From NCBI GenBank assembly GCA_030686995.1, contig CM060685.1, positions 125,823,823 to 125,887,822 on the forward strand: a DNA stretch of 64,000 nt. Reading direction: 5' to 3'. A model generated the notes under the pieces. The model did not search any database. It was not told where the DNA came from and saw nothing but the letters and a program-made list of their open reading frames with translations. The position numbers and the translations under genes were made by a program. How positions within the stretch are numbered: the first letter of the stretch is position 1; every line of letters begins with the position of its first letter. This DNA is from Artemisia argyi (Eukaryota > Streptophyta > Magnoliopsida > Asterales > Asteraceae). Positions 1 through 13,498 of this stretch are shown piece by piece.

Positions 1-1756
1 CAATTTCACACCACAAGCCCACAAAAAAAACCAAAGAAATAATCCCTAATTATATTACTTTCTGTTTTGTAGTTTAAAAAAAAAAACAACAACTCGAAGT
101 ATAGTATACCAAAGCATCATCATTTCATGATAGAGAGCAAAAAAGTAGATAGCTAATTCTACAAGGACCAAGAATACAAATAAATCTCATCTCAACTTGT
201 ATTAATAAAAAGGAATTCAAAAAAATTCAAATTCACACACACACAACTGAAACCCCCGCTAAGTTTCCGCACTTTCTATATAAAACCAAAACTAAACCGA
301 TCATTTCCTCATTTAATAATCATTTAATCATTTCCCATAAACTCTTCCGTTAAAAATTTAATTAATTCCACGTCATCGGAAAATTCTGTTACGTTTCCGG
401 CGAACCGTTCAACTTCCGGCGCTAGCGGTTATCACTTTTATTCCGTACGTTGAGTTTATGTGATTAGTATTTTGCTTTATGTGGTGGTAGTTATTGAGTT
501 TGAGTGATTTTAACTGTGCGCGAAGTTAATGTGAATGATGTATTCTGCCTTTAGTAGTTATAGTGTCTGAATGATGATGACGAGGATTTTGAATTGTGGT
601 GATTTTTGGTATAAAATGATGATTTGATGTTTTGAGAAGTGAATTGAATAAAGTGATGTGAATCGAAATGTGTTTCGTTGAGCGGATCAAGTAGACGAGT
701 GTTGTTACGTACAGATAGTATGTTACTTTGCGATTTGGTAGTTAATTATAGAGGTTAACTGTTTTGTGTTACTTTTGAAGTTAAAAGTATAATTAATATA
801 TGCTATGGTGAAAGTTAGTGGTTGCGTATACTGAAGTTTTTATAATTTATTTAAAAGAGCGAAGCTGGTTTTTTTTGTCAACGTAGTACAAGCTAGGGCC
901 ATTCAAAACAAAAAGTATAAGATAGGTTGCGTGTTTTGATCAAATGACCAGATAACTTTGGAAAAGAGTAATTTTAAGGAAGAGTAAGATTGAAATGGAC
1001 GAGGTGCGTGTATTGATCGTAGATGTGTGTCAAATAGGAGAACGGATAATGTGTACTGTATACGTAAGTGTTAATTACTATGCAGGAGTATAGATGTAGC
1101 GCGCAACAGTTAGCAGAACTCTAGGCAGAGGAGGATCAATGCCAAGTTGGTTTTACTTGCCTCAACAAAACAAATTATGATGATGTGTGGAGTTAAAATA
1201 TAGTATAACGCTAATTTTTTTCGCTTCTTGTACATTGGTAGTCCTGTAGGTGAAAACTGATGTTTGTTTGTTTGTTTACATAATAAATTTGGACCAAAAT
1301 TTAGTAGCCTTACTGGGTAAATTTCTAAAGTTCCAATATCGTATTCCAAGCTATCACATCCAATAGTGTAAAATTGAGATACAAATAAGAAGTATTGATT
1401 TTTAGAATCATGGACTAATAACTATAGGCACCAGTAACAACTAGAAATGGACACAAGGCTATCAAATTATGAAGCGACTGGCACATGGATAGAATATTTG
1501 ATGTCTTTCTGGACTTCACATCTCTGGTCATACAGTTCGTTATGTTATATAACCTTCGTAAACGGCTTGCATCTTGATATATACCAGCAAAATGAGAAAC
1601 ATAGAATGATGCCATGGTCTCTTTGTCAAAATCATAACCCTGTTAAATGAATACTTTTTTTTTTTTAGTTTCAAGTGCTATACATAATGCTTCTTTGTCA
1701 TAATTTATAATCTGTGTCAACTGATCAGGGTCATTTCTTAATCATTAGTGAATGAT
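1..1756 (+). promoter_or_regulatory. Upstream region and probable 5' UTR of the MAP65 gene
   Basis: No convincing coding exon is visible here. A TATA-like TATATAAA lies at 277-284, which would place transcription start near 305-315 and leave a long 5' leader, probably interrupted by one or more introns. CCGTT (reverse of the AACGG core of mitosis-specific MSA elements bound by MYB3R factors) occurs at 347-351 and 405-409, and AACGG at 1041-1045. Mitotic control is known for phragmoplast MAP65 genes, but these cores only partly match the full MSA consensus, so the link is inference. An in-frame stop at 1739-1741 precedes the chosen start codon. Confidence 0.4.
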
Positions 1757-4700
1757 ATGGAGACATCATGTGTTTCTCTCATAAAAGAGTTGCAGGTTTG
1801 ATAAATCCCCTCTTATTTCTCTAGAACCAAACTTACCAACAGTAGTTTTTGGTACAACACCTCATCGGTTTTTTTCTGAAATAGAAAATATGGGATGAAG
1901 TGGGAGAGCATGAAAACGATAGAGATAAGATGCTTTACGAGTTGGAACAAGAGTGTCTGGAAGCATATAGAAGAAAAGTGGATCAGGCTAGTAGTGTTAG
2001 GGCTCAACTGAAGCAAGCTGTTGCTGATTCAGAAGCAAAACTTGCACATATATGTGCTTCGTTAGGAGAGCGATGTTTGCCTATGAAGCAGGTTTGTGTA
2101 GACTTTTAATTCTATTTCATCATACTCTACTCGTGCATAGGATTATTTAGCTATTGGTAGTTAATTATCTGGTTTGTTAAACATGTACAGTCTGAGCCAA
2201 GTAGTTTGAAGCAAGAGCTTGCAGCCATATTGCCACAACTAGATATGATGCAGAAGAAGAAAACCGAGAGGAAGCTTCAGTTTAAAGAAATTATAGATCA
2301 AATACATAAAATTTCAATGGAACTATGCACATCCGAAGAGGAAAATATATCTATGCCTATCATTGATGAATCAGATTTGTCTTTGAGAAGACTGGAAGAA
2401 TTTAAGAAGGAATTACACGAGTTGGAAAAGGAAAAAGTATGATTGAAACATATTCTCTATTCTCTGTTTTTAACTACTCATAGATAATTTATTATGTAAC
2501 CCAATTTTCTTTGCAGAGTGACCGATTGAAACAAGTGCTGGACCATCTGAAAACTCTTCATTCAATTTGTTTGGTTCTCGGGATGGATTTCAAATCCACA
2601 ATTAGTGGGATTCATTCCACTCTGGAGAATCCTGGAAGCAAAAGGAGCATAAGTGCTGATACTATTCAGAAGTTGTCGAATGCAGTCAGTAGGTTGAATG
2701 AGATCAAGATACAGAGGCTGCGTAGGGTTAGCACTCTGGCAAAACTGCTATTACTTTCATAATTCTAACCTGTTTTTGCTCAGTTTTGTAACCTTTATAA
2801 CTGCTTGTAGGTTCAAGATCTTGCAACAACCATGGTTGAACTCTGGAACTTAATGGACATACCAAACGAGGAACAACAACCATTTCAAAATGTCACACGT
2901 TACATAGCTGCCTCAGAGAGTGAAGTCACTGAACCCAATGCTCTCTCTTTGGAGTCCTTAAAATCCGTGAGTAGATTAAATGACCAAATAGTCCTAATAT
3001 TATGCATATACAGTAGTTATATGATATGTTTTGACTGATATATAATGATGGCGGTTTCTATTTCTAGACTGAGACAGAGATTTCAAGGCTTCAACAAATG
3101 AAGTCAAGCAAGATAATGGAAGTGCTCATGAAAAAGAGAGCGGATTTGGAACAATTATGCAGACAGGCTCGAATGCCTGTTGTAACAAATGGAGCAATTG
3201 ATTTTTCTGTGGATACATTACGGTCTGGTAAAAATCTTATCATTAATTGTACCTTAGTGCTATGCTAGTCTAGCATTAGAGAAACATAATACCGAGAGAG
3301 CAGCGTAAAAGTTGACTGGATCAAATAGGAGAGTTAATAGTGGTTTGGGAATACACCAAGGAGTATCTTTTATATGTACGAATTTCTCAATTGCTGAATG
3401 CTGATGTACCCCTACCTCGAGTTAGTGGTCTTCTTATAATCTCTTCACTGAATGACACGAATATCTTCTTGCAGGTGCAATTGATCCTTTACTCTTGTTA
3501 GAACAAGTAGAACTTCAGATATCAAATGTCAAGGAAGAAGCTTTCAGCAGGAAAGACATACTTGAGAAGATCGATAAGTGGTCAGCTGCATGTGAAGAGG
3601 AGACCTGGCTAGATGAGTACAATATGGTATATTCTTAATTCTTTCAACTTTCTTGCCATATCCTCCATCACACTTATTCTGTTCAACTATTGTGTCACTG
3701 CAGGATCAGAATAGATATAATGCTGGAAAAGGTACCCATCTCCTTTTAAAGCGTGCAGAGAGAGCCCGGACTCTTGTTCAAAAAATTCCTGGTATGGCTC
3801 TGATTGCATTAGTCTTCCGAGTTAAATAGGAAGCTACATAAGTCAATGCTTGTTTAGTATCTAAATTTTGGTTTGCTATTACATAAGTAATATTGTGTTC
3901 AATTAACTCCTAGTAAATACTCTCTCCATCTGATGATAATTGCAGTGTTTGATTTTAGTTACATACTTACACATGGTTATGAAAATTGTTTGTCTATCTG
4001 TCCAATATCCAAATACTATTCAACAAAGGAAAAGTAAATGAATGTTGTCAACCCAATTCAGTTTTAATTGTTTGATAGTAACAATGAGAGTGAGCAATAA
4101 GTATTTTAGCATGAGATAGTTAAAAGAGAAGAAATGTTCCTTGCTATATGGAACTGAACGAGTAGTTGATATATGTTACTAAATGTACTTACCAGTCACA
4201 TTTTTCAGCGTTTCCGTGTGGTAGTTTACTTAGATGGTTGTGCACAAGTTGTACTGACCTTTCTTCCTTCTCCATTTCCTTATATGATTTTTCTTCTTTG
4301 CATCTAACCAGCTATGGTGGAGACGTTACGTGAGAAAGCCAAAGCATGGGAACAAAAAAGAGGAGTTGAGTTTACTTACGACGGTGTAAGTACTTCTTCT
4401 TCATTTGTTAGGATTCATCAGACTGCATGGTTGGCCAATTTTCTAATTAAATTAACAATGATTTATTCTTATTTTCTTGTTACATTCATGATCTTCAGGT
4501 TTCTTTACTATCGGTGCTTGATGACTATGAAATTCAGAAAGAAAAGAAAGATCAAGAACGTCAGAGGCAAAGGGTAAAAACAGTGCAGGTTTCTTTCCTG
4601 CTTCTCTCAAAACCTTTTTTCCTGTCTAATTATTACTTTAATATTAGGATCAGAAGAAGGTTCAAGGACAGTTGATGGTTGAGAAAGAAGCGCGCTTTGG

Positions 4701-6028
4701 GTCAAATCCAAGTCCATTTAGAAGTGGGAAAAAACTTGTTAAAGCACCAAGTGTGGGTTCTAATGAGAGACGAAGTTCAGTTGCCAGGGTATTGCTTAAA
4801 ACTGTAAAGTCCAATCGGACTCAAAATCCTTCAAGCTTTAGCACTCCACATAATCGTTACCCCTGTGGTGGACATGCCAAAATCAATGCAGGTAATTCTT
4901 CTGAACTTCTTCCATATTCATTGCACTTCATCTATCTAATGCTCAGACCATTCCGTTGCTTTTAAAGGTGACAATTTTGATCCATATACTATCGAATCCT
5001 GTAGGTTTGGGTTATGTTTAATCTTAAACGGCTGAAATTCGCAGAATCTTCTATTTATCAATAATGATTTACGTAAATTTCTATTGTTATATCAATATTG
5101 TTTCTTTTTTTGCTATTATTAATTAAAAATTAAACATTCAACCAATATCGGGCTTCGTATTTTTGTTTGCAAACATAATATTTTATAAATATCTCTGCAG
5201 TTTGTAAGAACGAACATTGTACATAAATAGTCTATGGTAAGCTGATTATACTTTTGCATTACATTTTACATGGTTGAATATCGTTTATTCTTCAGTTCTA
5301 TTTTAGAGGCGATAATATAAAATTACTACTTAAAATGGGTTGATTTGGCTTATCTTTTATCTTTAACGGGTTAAATGAGCAAAATAGAAAACTTGCTTTA
5401 AACGGAAATGGGACAGATGAGCAATAGAAAATTAGCTTAAGAAGGAAATGGGTCAAAAGTTCGTCCATTTCGCACCTCTAACATGCTAAATGCTAATTCC
5501 AGCTTTTTTTTAACATTTCCAGCAAAAACAACATTCAGTAGTTTAAGAAGTCTGTTTACTAGTTTATAAAGAAATGAGCCCTTTAATCCGTCTTGTAACG
5601 CTATTGATTTCTTTACAGGCAAAAGTAATGCAGGCAGTCAAAATCGTCCTTATAGACAAACTGAAGTTGCGACAAATGCACATCAAAACCAAACAACACC
5701 ATTTAGAAAACCCCTTTCTCCTGTTTATCCATCATTATCATCGAATGCCAACATCAACTCTATGAATGATCGATACAGAACACCTCAAAAGATGCTTCCT
5801 CTTAACAAAAATGCAGTGGCCACTACACCTGCAACGACCCTACCATCTGCTGATGAAGCGAACATGAAAACTCCAAAGACAATGACATCCTCAATGCCAT
5901 CGACTCCAGCAACAGCTTTGATGAAAGTGTCCATGACTCCTTCAACACCTTTGGTTACTCGCAGTGCTGATAGTGTTGAGTATTCATTTGAGGAGTTGCG
6001 AGCTGGTCGGTTTCCTATAAAAATCTAG
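1757..6028 (+). CDS. MAP65: 65-kDa microtubule-associated protein, MAP65-3-like, 12 coding exons
   Basis: Encodes a plant member of the PRC1/Ase1/MAP65 family, which cross-links antiparallel microtubules in spindle midzone, phragmoplast and cortical arrays. Coding exons read from the sequence: 1757-1795, 1885-2091, 2191-2436, 2517-2726, 2811-2966, 3068-3227, 3475-3626, 3704-3791, 4312-4385, 4499-4573, 4648-4891, 5619-6028. All junctions are GT-AG, phases agree, and the sum is 2061 nt (686 residues), near the usual length for MAP65-3. The N-terminus has the family pattern [11 protein letters not shown] followed by [13 protein letters not shown]; the middle has MVELWNLMD and the microtubule-binding block [19 protein letters not shown]. 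The C-terminal tail is Ser/Thr-Pro rich (several STP and TPS motifs, candidate CDK/MAPK sites) and ends with [13 protein letters not shown], which resembles MAP65-3 rather than MAP65-1. The first exon is short (13 codons); its start is set by an upstream in-frame stop. The large last intron (4892-5618) holds repeat-like sequence. Assignment to the -3 subgroup is inference. Confidence 0.93.
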
Positions 6029-8139
6029 GATGACCTTTCCCTGCACTTGAAACATCTTATTCTAACTCTTACTCATTTGAGTTGGGTTAATATGTTCTTT
6101 TGTTAATAACTGTGGAGTTGATGCAAATGTTCTGTAGTTAAAACTTTGGACTTATCATTTTATTCAGTTTATTTTGGTTTCTTATCATCATTTTTCGGGT
6201 TAACATGTATGTTTTTGCTGGTTGATAGCCAAACTTGAGGGACATGACATGGCACAGGGTTATTGACTTCAAAACTTGCTTGCTTTGATGGTCACATCTA
6301 GGGACTAGGGGTGTCAAAAAGGCCGACCCGACTCAAACGCGAATTAGATTATTCGGGTCGGGTCAATCGGGTTCAAAACTTGGCTAAGTTGAGGTTAAAA
6401 AACAAACCCGACACCCCATAAATTACACCTAAAAAGTGTGCAAAGTTGCTGAGCTTGCCTACTTTTACTCTTTATTTTATCATCATTTTATTGTTCTTTC
6501 GACAAGTCAAAACTCAGTTTGTTTTGGGTACTTTTTCACCCACTAATTGTTGTTACAAAACTTATTTACTATTGTATGGTTTGTTCAAAAATATTGACTA
6601 GTGTATGGTATTTCTTTTTATTTTTCTTCAGACTTAATCATTTTGTCCATTTCTTTTGCATTAATCAAACTTAGTCATTTTGACTAGCCCTTTTGTTTTT
6701 CACCAACTAATTGTTCTTACAAAACTTATTTACTATTGTCGAGCAATGAGATACAGCGACGATCTTTTAACTGTACCAAAATCTTCCTTCGTGCCTTTTA
6801 ACTCATTTTTTGAGCATGTGTATCACCAAAAAATTTGTTGACCGAAACTAGTTAATATTTTCACTATATTTCAATGTTATATATTACTTTTACAGTTCTA
6901 CTATATATATTAAACTCCTAAAAAATATAAAAACTAAAAATTGTTATAAACTTGGCAAAAACTATAATAAAAAAATCATCAAACAAAACAGTACAATCAT
7001 GCACGATATAAAGTCACAAACCAAAACATGATTCAAAAACACAAAACTAACAATTTTTCAAAAACCAGTTCATGCCAAATGATAAATATCCAAAATTGTT
7101 TGTAGCATCAATTCGTCTTCTAATTACCGTGCCCATTCTTATGGTTATTAAAAATATAAAACGAGATCTCACTCATCATTTGTGATGTTAGGCTAAATCA
7201 ATCGGTGTTTATTTAAGATTGCATGAAACTTGCTAATGTATAATTATATCTATTGTCTTCTTGATTGGTGAATGAGTTTTACTTGTTAAAAACCGGTTAG
7301 GAGCTGCTTAGCTCGAACGTTAACTAGAAGTAACTAATCAGACATCAAACTAAGAACCACATAAACCCTACTTTAACTATTTGTGTGCAGCCATTGCGAT
7401 TGTAAAGGTGGGTTGATTGTTCGATGCTTAATTAGATTGGATATTTATTGCGTGCTTATAACTATTTTGTGTACACTGCGACTGCATGGCTGGTCACATA
7501 GGCTATCTTGCATAGGGTTTAATTGACACCTACACGACTGGGAATCATGAATATTCGCCATTACATCAATTAAAGCGTGACAATTCGACACATATAGTTA
7601 GATTGCTAATAAGGAGTACTGCACCCTAGATAAATACGCTTCTCGATATATTTGTTCGCACCAATTTACTTTTCTTTGTCATTAATTTAGTTGTCTTTGT
7701 CATTTAATTTAGTTGTCTTTTTAGGTTAATGTAGTTTAAAATCAAATCTCTAAAACAACCTCAATTATTTACTTGCTTTCTAAAATATACAAAAATACCA
7801 AAAATTCTGTCATATTTTACGAGCCTAGCTCCCTATTCCCTTATAAAACGATAAATTCTCAAGTCTTGCCTATACTACACTACAACAGTTAAGTTATGTA
7901 CACTGTTCAGGGGTTGTAAAGCTTGCTTCGTGACACCTGCACCAAGTGTTTTTCAATTTTATGTTATAAAAATAGGGTTGTATTATTAGGACCTCATATC
8001 TTAAAAAAACTTATCAGCTTATGTTGTGTATTATTTGACAGTTTAATACCTTTAACTTGTTAAACTTTATATTTTTTGTTTCATACTTTCAGTTTCACAG
8101 TTTTATAATGAAAACATTATTAGAAATATTTTTAAAAAA
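6029..8139. other. Intergenic DNA after MAP65
   Basis: No gene is visible. The stretch at 6305-6415 (GGGGTGTCAAAAAGGCCGAC and several GGGTCGGGT/CGACCCGAC tracts) resembles fossil hAT-type MITE ends common in plants, but I could not pair two termini. The 3' UTR and polyadenylation site of MAP65 should lie in the first 200-300 nt. Confidence 0.35.
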
Positions 8140-8141
8140 TA

Positions 8142-8354
8142 CTCCCTCCGTCCCATTTTAATTGTCCGCGGGCCCGAATTTGACCGTAAATATTTTTGTT
8201 TGTATTATATAACACTTGATGAAATTTATATCATTGAAAAGTTCGTTAAACGAACTTTTCAATGATATAAATTTCATCAAGTGTTATATAATACAAACAA
8301 AAATATTTACGGTCAAATTCGGGCCCGCGGACAATTAAAATGGGACGGAGGGAG
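8142..8354. mobile_element. Stowaway MITE, perfectly palindromic (213 bp)
   Basis: The ends carry the Stowaway terminal inverted repeat (CTCCCTCCGTCCCA at left, its complement at right) and the element is flanked by the TA duplication expected for Tc1/mariner-type insertion (8140-8141 and 8355-8356). The two halves are exact reverse complements over 106 bp each around a single central base at 8248; I found no mismatch. Stowaway elements are non-autonomous and are moved by mariner-like transposase. A transcript through it would form a near-perfect hairpin. Confidence 0.95.
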
Positions 8355-8672
8355 TAAATAAATAATAAAAAACAAGGAGAGTATTGGTGGCGTTTTAAAA
8401 GGGTACCAATAACCTATAACTCATCTCATAAAAATATTATAATGTAAAAGCTTACGGGTCATGCGAATAAACCACTACCCCAGCGTGAAACTTCGAACAT
8501 TTCATAATAGGAATTGATTTGCACACTTACTCTGTTATCAAGTTTTTGTTTTGGAAGAAAAGGAAAGGAATGGAAAGAAATCAAATTTTAGTGGTGTTCT
8601 TTAGTTTTTTTTTTTTTTCTTTAAAAGGAATTGAAGAAAGTGGTGTGTAGGGGAAAAGAAGGGTGTCACTTG

Positions 8673-8675
<3 letters not shown>

Positions 8676-8765
<90 letters not shown>
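8676..8765. repeat. (TA)n microsatellite, about 90 bp
   Basis: Uninterrupted alternating TA from 8676 to 8765, just after a polypyrimidine/A-rich patch. Length may vary between individuals and is prone to assembly error. Confidence 0.95.
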
Positions 8766-8767
<2 letters not shown>

Positions 8768-10197
8768 CTTTCAAAGCCCGTTCGATGGACGGGCATGACT
8801 TATAATTGTCGTGTTTTTTGAAAATAACTTAACGAAAAATAAGATATAAACCCACAAAATTTTAATTGAATGCATAAAAACGAAAAGAAATAAATGGTTA
8901 ATAAATATAAGAGAAAAAAGTTTCAAAATGGTAAGTATAAACAAAGTATCAAAGCATAGCCCGTTCGAAGCATGACTTATAAATATCGTTGGTATATTTT
9001 TCTATAGACACATATATTAATTCAAAGCTTGAAACAACCAAACTTCTGACACTGTTTGGCATTGACTTTTATTAATGGTCATTGGTTAACACATCGCAAC
9101 AGGGAATTGCCTACGGTTAAGTGTAAACGACATCTTATCCTCACAACTAATGTGAGCTGACAATTCAACTATTTTTTTCATACACAACTAAGGTCATTAT
9201 AGCAACAAAAACGGGCACTTGTATGGATATGCACATGTTGTATGACAAAAACAATTAGAAATTTATTGATAAAGTTATACGGAGTAAAATAGACAAAAAT
9301 TCTTAATGTTATATAAACATGTACTAATGTCATAGAGCAATTAAAAAGGAAGAGTCACTTGAGTACTGTAGGATGTAAAGAACAACACCAAACTAATATG
9401 CTCTATGGAAATGGCAAATGAGAGGGTCAAGCATGTTGATGGCATGTAAAAAATAGTAAATAATTATTGAAGATTGTGTTAACACTAAACACTTTCTTTC
9501 CACTTTTTTTAAAAAATCTGTGTAACTAATTATTGTGTTATATATGAATAAACAACTATTTAACATATTTTATTTCTTAATGAAATGATTAAGTTGAAAT
9601 TGGGTCATAACTATATATTTATGTCCATGGTAGGACATGAAAAAATGATCAGGTAGTTTAAGTTACCCTTTAGTACGATCAATGGTCATAGCCCAACTAT
9701 CACAATTTTCTGAGGATGGCATGAAGCCGGTATGTTCTTCCTTCCAACACCTTTTGTTACTCAGAAAATTTCTTATACATGCTCTATTCACTATATGACA
9801 TGTCCCTGATTTTGTGTTATTAACTATCCAACACAACACATTTCACCCTTAGACGAACTATGTTATTCAGTACATATGCATCAGATTTTACACCTTTAAC
9901 CTACTTATTTGTATAAATCCTATTAAAATAAATACCATGAGAGTACTAAAAGTCTAAAACAATTGGGTTTGGCTGTTTAGATCAAACTAACAAAAATCCA
10001 ATACGGAGTATTAGATTTCACATAAGTACATTCTGAAGGTGACAATTAAATATCACGTGTTCACAAGAAACAATATTGAATAAAAGCAACAAAAAATTGC
10101 AATATTGTTGTAGTGTAAACAAAAAAGCACAAAGAGGTATCTGGTGTTAATAAATAATAAACACAAAATGAATATCAAACAAATACAATCTTACAGA
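8766..10197. other. AT-rich intergenic DNA
   Basis: No gene supported. A short inverted motif CCCGTTCGATGGACGGGC sits at 8778-8795 and part of it recurs near 8960, suggesting a decayed repeat. Nothing else is recognisable. Confidence 0.3.
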
Positions 10198-12968
10198 TTA
10201 AGCAACACGTTCCCATTTTCGATATGTTGCGTTTAGTTGAAGTCTTTGACCAAAGACCTGGGTATCTTGCACATCTATATTGGCTTGTAAGCACCACCCC
10301 CTGACATCCAAAAAGAAGCAGCGTTATTTATGAGGTAATAAACCTTTTTTATTTATTCCAATGATAAAATTTGTTTCGATATAGATTATCATTTGAATGT
10401 ATTACTTTACAAATAGTAAGATATATATGTATATGAAGGTATTAGTTATTGGTATAAATTCAATTAGTTAAAAGGAAGTGTAAGACTTGGATATGAAAGT
10501 TTCAAGTCCAATTTATCTTTCGATTCAAGTTTGAGATTTTTAATTCGATGTGAAATGCGGTCATTCCATAACTCGTAATATACATTAAGTGTGTAAAAAT
10601 TGTTTAAATTTTCATACTAATATATTGATAACTAAAATTAAAAGAGGAGGTGGACTTTGGTATAGTGGAAAAGTCGTTGTTTGCATCTTAATAATGTATT
10701 TTCAAGGTTAAATATCTGAAAACTCTTGTTCCATCCATTGATACTTGCCAACACTTCATTGCCGGTATTAGTGGCATGATGATACATTTCAAGAATACCT
10801 TTTGAACAAAAGTCGAGATTTTAAATCACAAATGTTTAACGTAATTTACCTCTATTTGTCTTAAGGTGTCAAGCAAAATCGAACGCTTGTGGCAAAGAGT
10901 TTTAACTTGGCCTTGAATTTCGTAAAACTCTGAAACATAATTTGCTCACAATCCTTAGCCAAAGTCTCAGTTGTGCCTTCTTCAATTAGCAGTTGCTTTA
11001 ACTTTTAAGTTGACAATGATAAGTCAGTTGGGACAACGGATAACTTATCATTCAATCTACTTAAAGAAAGCATAATAATCATGAATCTACAACAAAAGGT
11101 AACGAATTCATTACCCGAATGTACCACCATGTTGCTTAAGAGATACTTTCAAGAAATAGGAAGCATCAAGACATATATGGAGCTGTTTCTTATGATCCCA
11201 ACATGAAGAAATCTTGTATCTCATTCATTCGACATTGAATATGAAGCAATGTTTTAGAAAACGATTATTTGTGTTATAAGTGGCACTTTTGTCCCATTTA
11301 CTAATGAAATTGGTCCATATAGGTTATGTTTTACCTCAATTGAGTCAAGTAAGACTTATAGTTATATGGGAAACTGATAAAATGAGTTGAAAGAAACCAA
11401 AGTTTATATTGAGCTCATAAAACCTTATAAATAGTGCAGCATAATATCCTCGTGGACTCTATGCATATTCATCAGGTAATTCCCTAACAATTGATATAAC
11501 GTCCTTCAAATCGTCAATCTCCTTCCACGCGGTTTGAATACCATATGTATCCCCTTCCTCAATTCAACCTCGCGGTTTGAATACCATATGTATCCCCTTC
11601 GTCAGTTCAACCTCTGAGTACAGCCACTTTTATCGCTCAATAATACTTGAAATAAATCATCACTGTGTGTAAAATTATCATCCTCCAGTAAAGCATGTTA
11701 AAAGACCAACAACCTTGTTCGTTAGTGATACTTTAAGGTGGCACAATCTAAAAGTTAAATCAGTAAAGAAGGTACATCAGTAAAGAGGACTTTAAAATAA
11801 CAAAATAATATCAGCAAACTCACCTAAATAGTGAAAGGATATGACCTATTTTGGGAGCTGTCGAATGATTGATTTTTCACATTTTAACTATCCACAATTG
11901 CAATAATTATTATAAACATTGTCAATAACATGTAATAAGCCATAAGTATCACTAATTTCCAAATAACATAAGGTTAAGTTCTTGGTCCCCAACTATTTGT
12001 AGCCAACTGAATTTCATTAATATAGATCCTTTTCTTATGAATCATTTTTATTAAGACAACCATCTAATGAGAAAATGGTATCACCTTTGGATAACATGTG
12101 GCAATTCTCTTGAATCAAATGGATAACAAAAGAAAATGTTATATTAGAATGGTATGAACTGAGCTTTAAGCAAAATAGAGTAGTTAGTATAAAAACTTAC
12201 CAAACCAATTACACAACTGCAAAGATTAATGAGCACTCCGTGATTCCATTCTTTAGTTTGGTTATATCTCTTTTCGTTAGGAGGCCAAGTCCGAACAACC
12301 CCTCATGATCCTCAAAGAGAAAATTAAATAGTAGATTATAATGGATATATGTTCTTTGGGTAATAAAGAAAATGACACAATAATTTATTTAGGCAAGATA
12401 GGAAGGAAGATTTATTTTGCTTTGAATAAACTTAAAAGCTTAATTTACAATTAAAAAAAACCTTTAGTAAATACTCTTGTTTTCTGCTTTCATTGATACA
12501 TGATTTCCTTGTGATTAGAAAATCTTTTCCCGTCTTCATCCATGAAGGTGCTGTTAAATATGTGTCATCTCGTTTGGTGCTATCGATAATCGCCTTGGCA
12601 CATGTTTTAGCTAATATATTTGGTACCCACTCAGCACGTAACTGGCGAGATACATATTGAAAACTCAAATATAAATCAAATAAATGACCCATAACAAATA
12701 ATTGGATATAAAAAAGAAGAAGATATGAGGTGATGTTTGGAGCTACCATTTCGAGTAATTTTATACAGCCTGTGTTTACCAATGTGGTTTTGTTGTCTAT
12801 TTCTTCGTTAAGAAAGCGATAAACCTCAAAGCCAAGAATGAAGAGCTTTTCTTGGTTTACAGGAGTTATACAGCTTGTGTTTACCTTGTCTGTTTCTTCG
12901 TTCCTCTGAACGACCATCAGTTGCCGGCGAGACACACAGATCAGGCGTACCAGAGAGACAAACAACAT
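10198..12968 (-). pseudogene. Unidentified multi-exon gene, probably decayed
   Basis: Several exon-like blocks on the minus strand have coding-type composition and plausible splice sites, but I do not recognise the family. The first readable block is 12747-12968, ending in TGCIKLLEM at a GT donor. Next is 12462-12641, an open 60-codon exon with AG and GT borders starting LRAEWVPNILAKTCAKAIID. Then come 12213-12310 (DHEGLFGLGLLTKRDITKLK), 12085-12130 (VIHLIQENCHMLSKG), and about 11440-11650 (AWKEIDDLKDVISIVRELPD). Further blocks lie at 11120-11240 (KKQLHICLDASYFLKVSLKQ) and 10855-11000, and the last exon, 10198-10300, ends in KWERVA then a stop. Signs of decay: a one-base frame shift inside the 10855-11000 block, a tandem duplication of roughly 45 bp near 11530-11615 that breaks the frame, and a phase clash before the last exon. 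It lies downstream of, and on the same strand as, the ARM gene. Confidence 0.35.
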
Positions 12969-13498
12969 ATGAACAGTACTATTACCACAATGTTTGATTC
13001 GTACATGAAATGAGATTTTTCACAGCGAACGGGAATCGTAGATAGTGACCTGATCAAACATTATAATTCACTAGTCTTGTTGTTCTTCTGCACAAATACT
13101 GCAATTCTAATGTAAGGATTAAAAACATGCATAGATATCGTTTTTCTTGGTAGTGAAAAAGAAAGCGATAAACCTCAAAGCCAAGAATGAATAGCTTTTC
13201 TTGGTTAACATGAGTTATACAGCCCTTAAGCAAAAATTAGCAATGTACATACTGTATAGCCTTTTTATTAAGCATACAACAAACAATTTGAACTCAAAAA
13301 ATTATAAATTAAACGTTCGAGACAATAGTTCACTTGGACTACTATAAGTTAACAGATAAGAATACCAATATTGAGGCCAAAACAAATCTAAGAAATTAAA
13401 TTGGCAGGAAGCTTGTTGAGAAAGATACATAGCACTGAAAAGCACTTGCAACTTGTCTGGTCTTTACTTCTAATAAGCTAAAAAAAAGTACCTTAATA
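12969..13498 (-). repeat. Spacer with a duplicated exon fragment
   Basis: A segment of about 62 bp at 13161-13223 is nearly the same as 12812-12874, which lies in the first readable exon of the neighbouring decayed gene. The copy carries an in-frame stop and has no partner exons, so it is a fragment duplication. The rest of the interval shows no gene. Confidence 0.5.

Noticed and set aside
10635..10800. SINE with A-box-like GGTATAGTGGAAAAG
   Set aside because: No convincing B-box or tail, and no target duplication found.
12432..12968. Single 178-codon minus-strand ORF as one gene
   Set aside because: It reads through a clear intron (GT after TGCIKLLEM and AG before LRAEWV); treated instead as two exons of a larger decayed gene.
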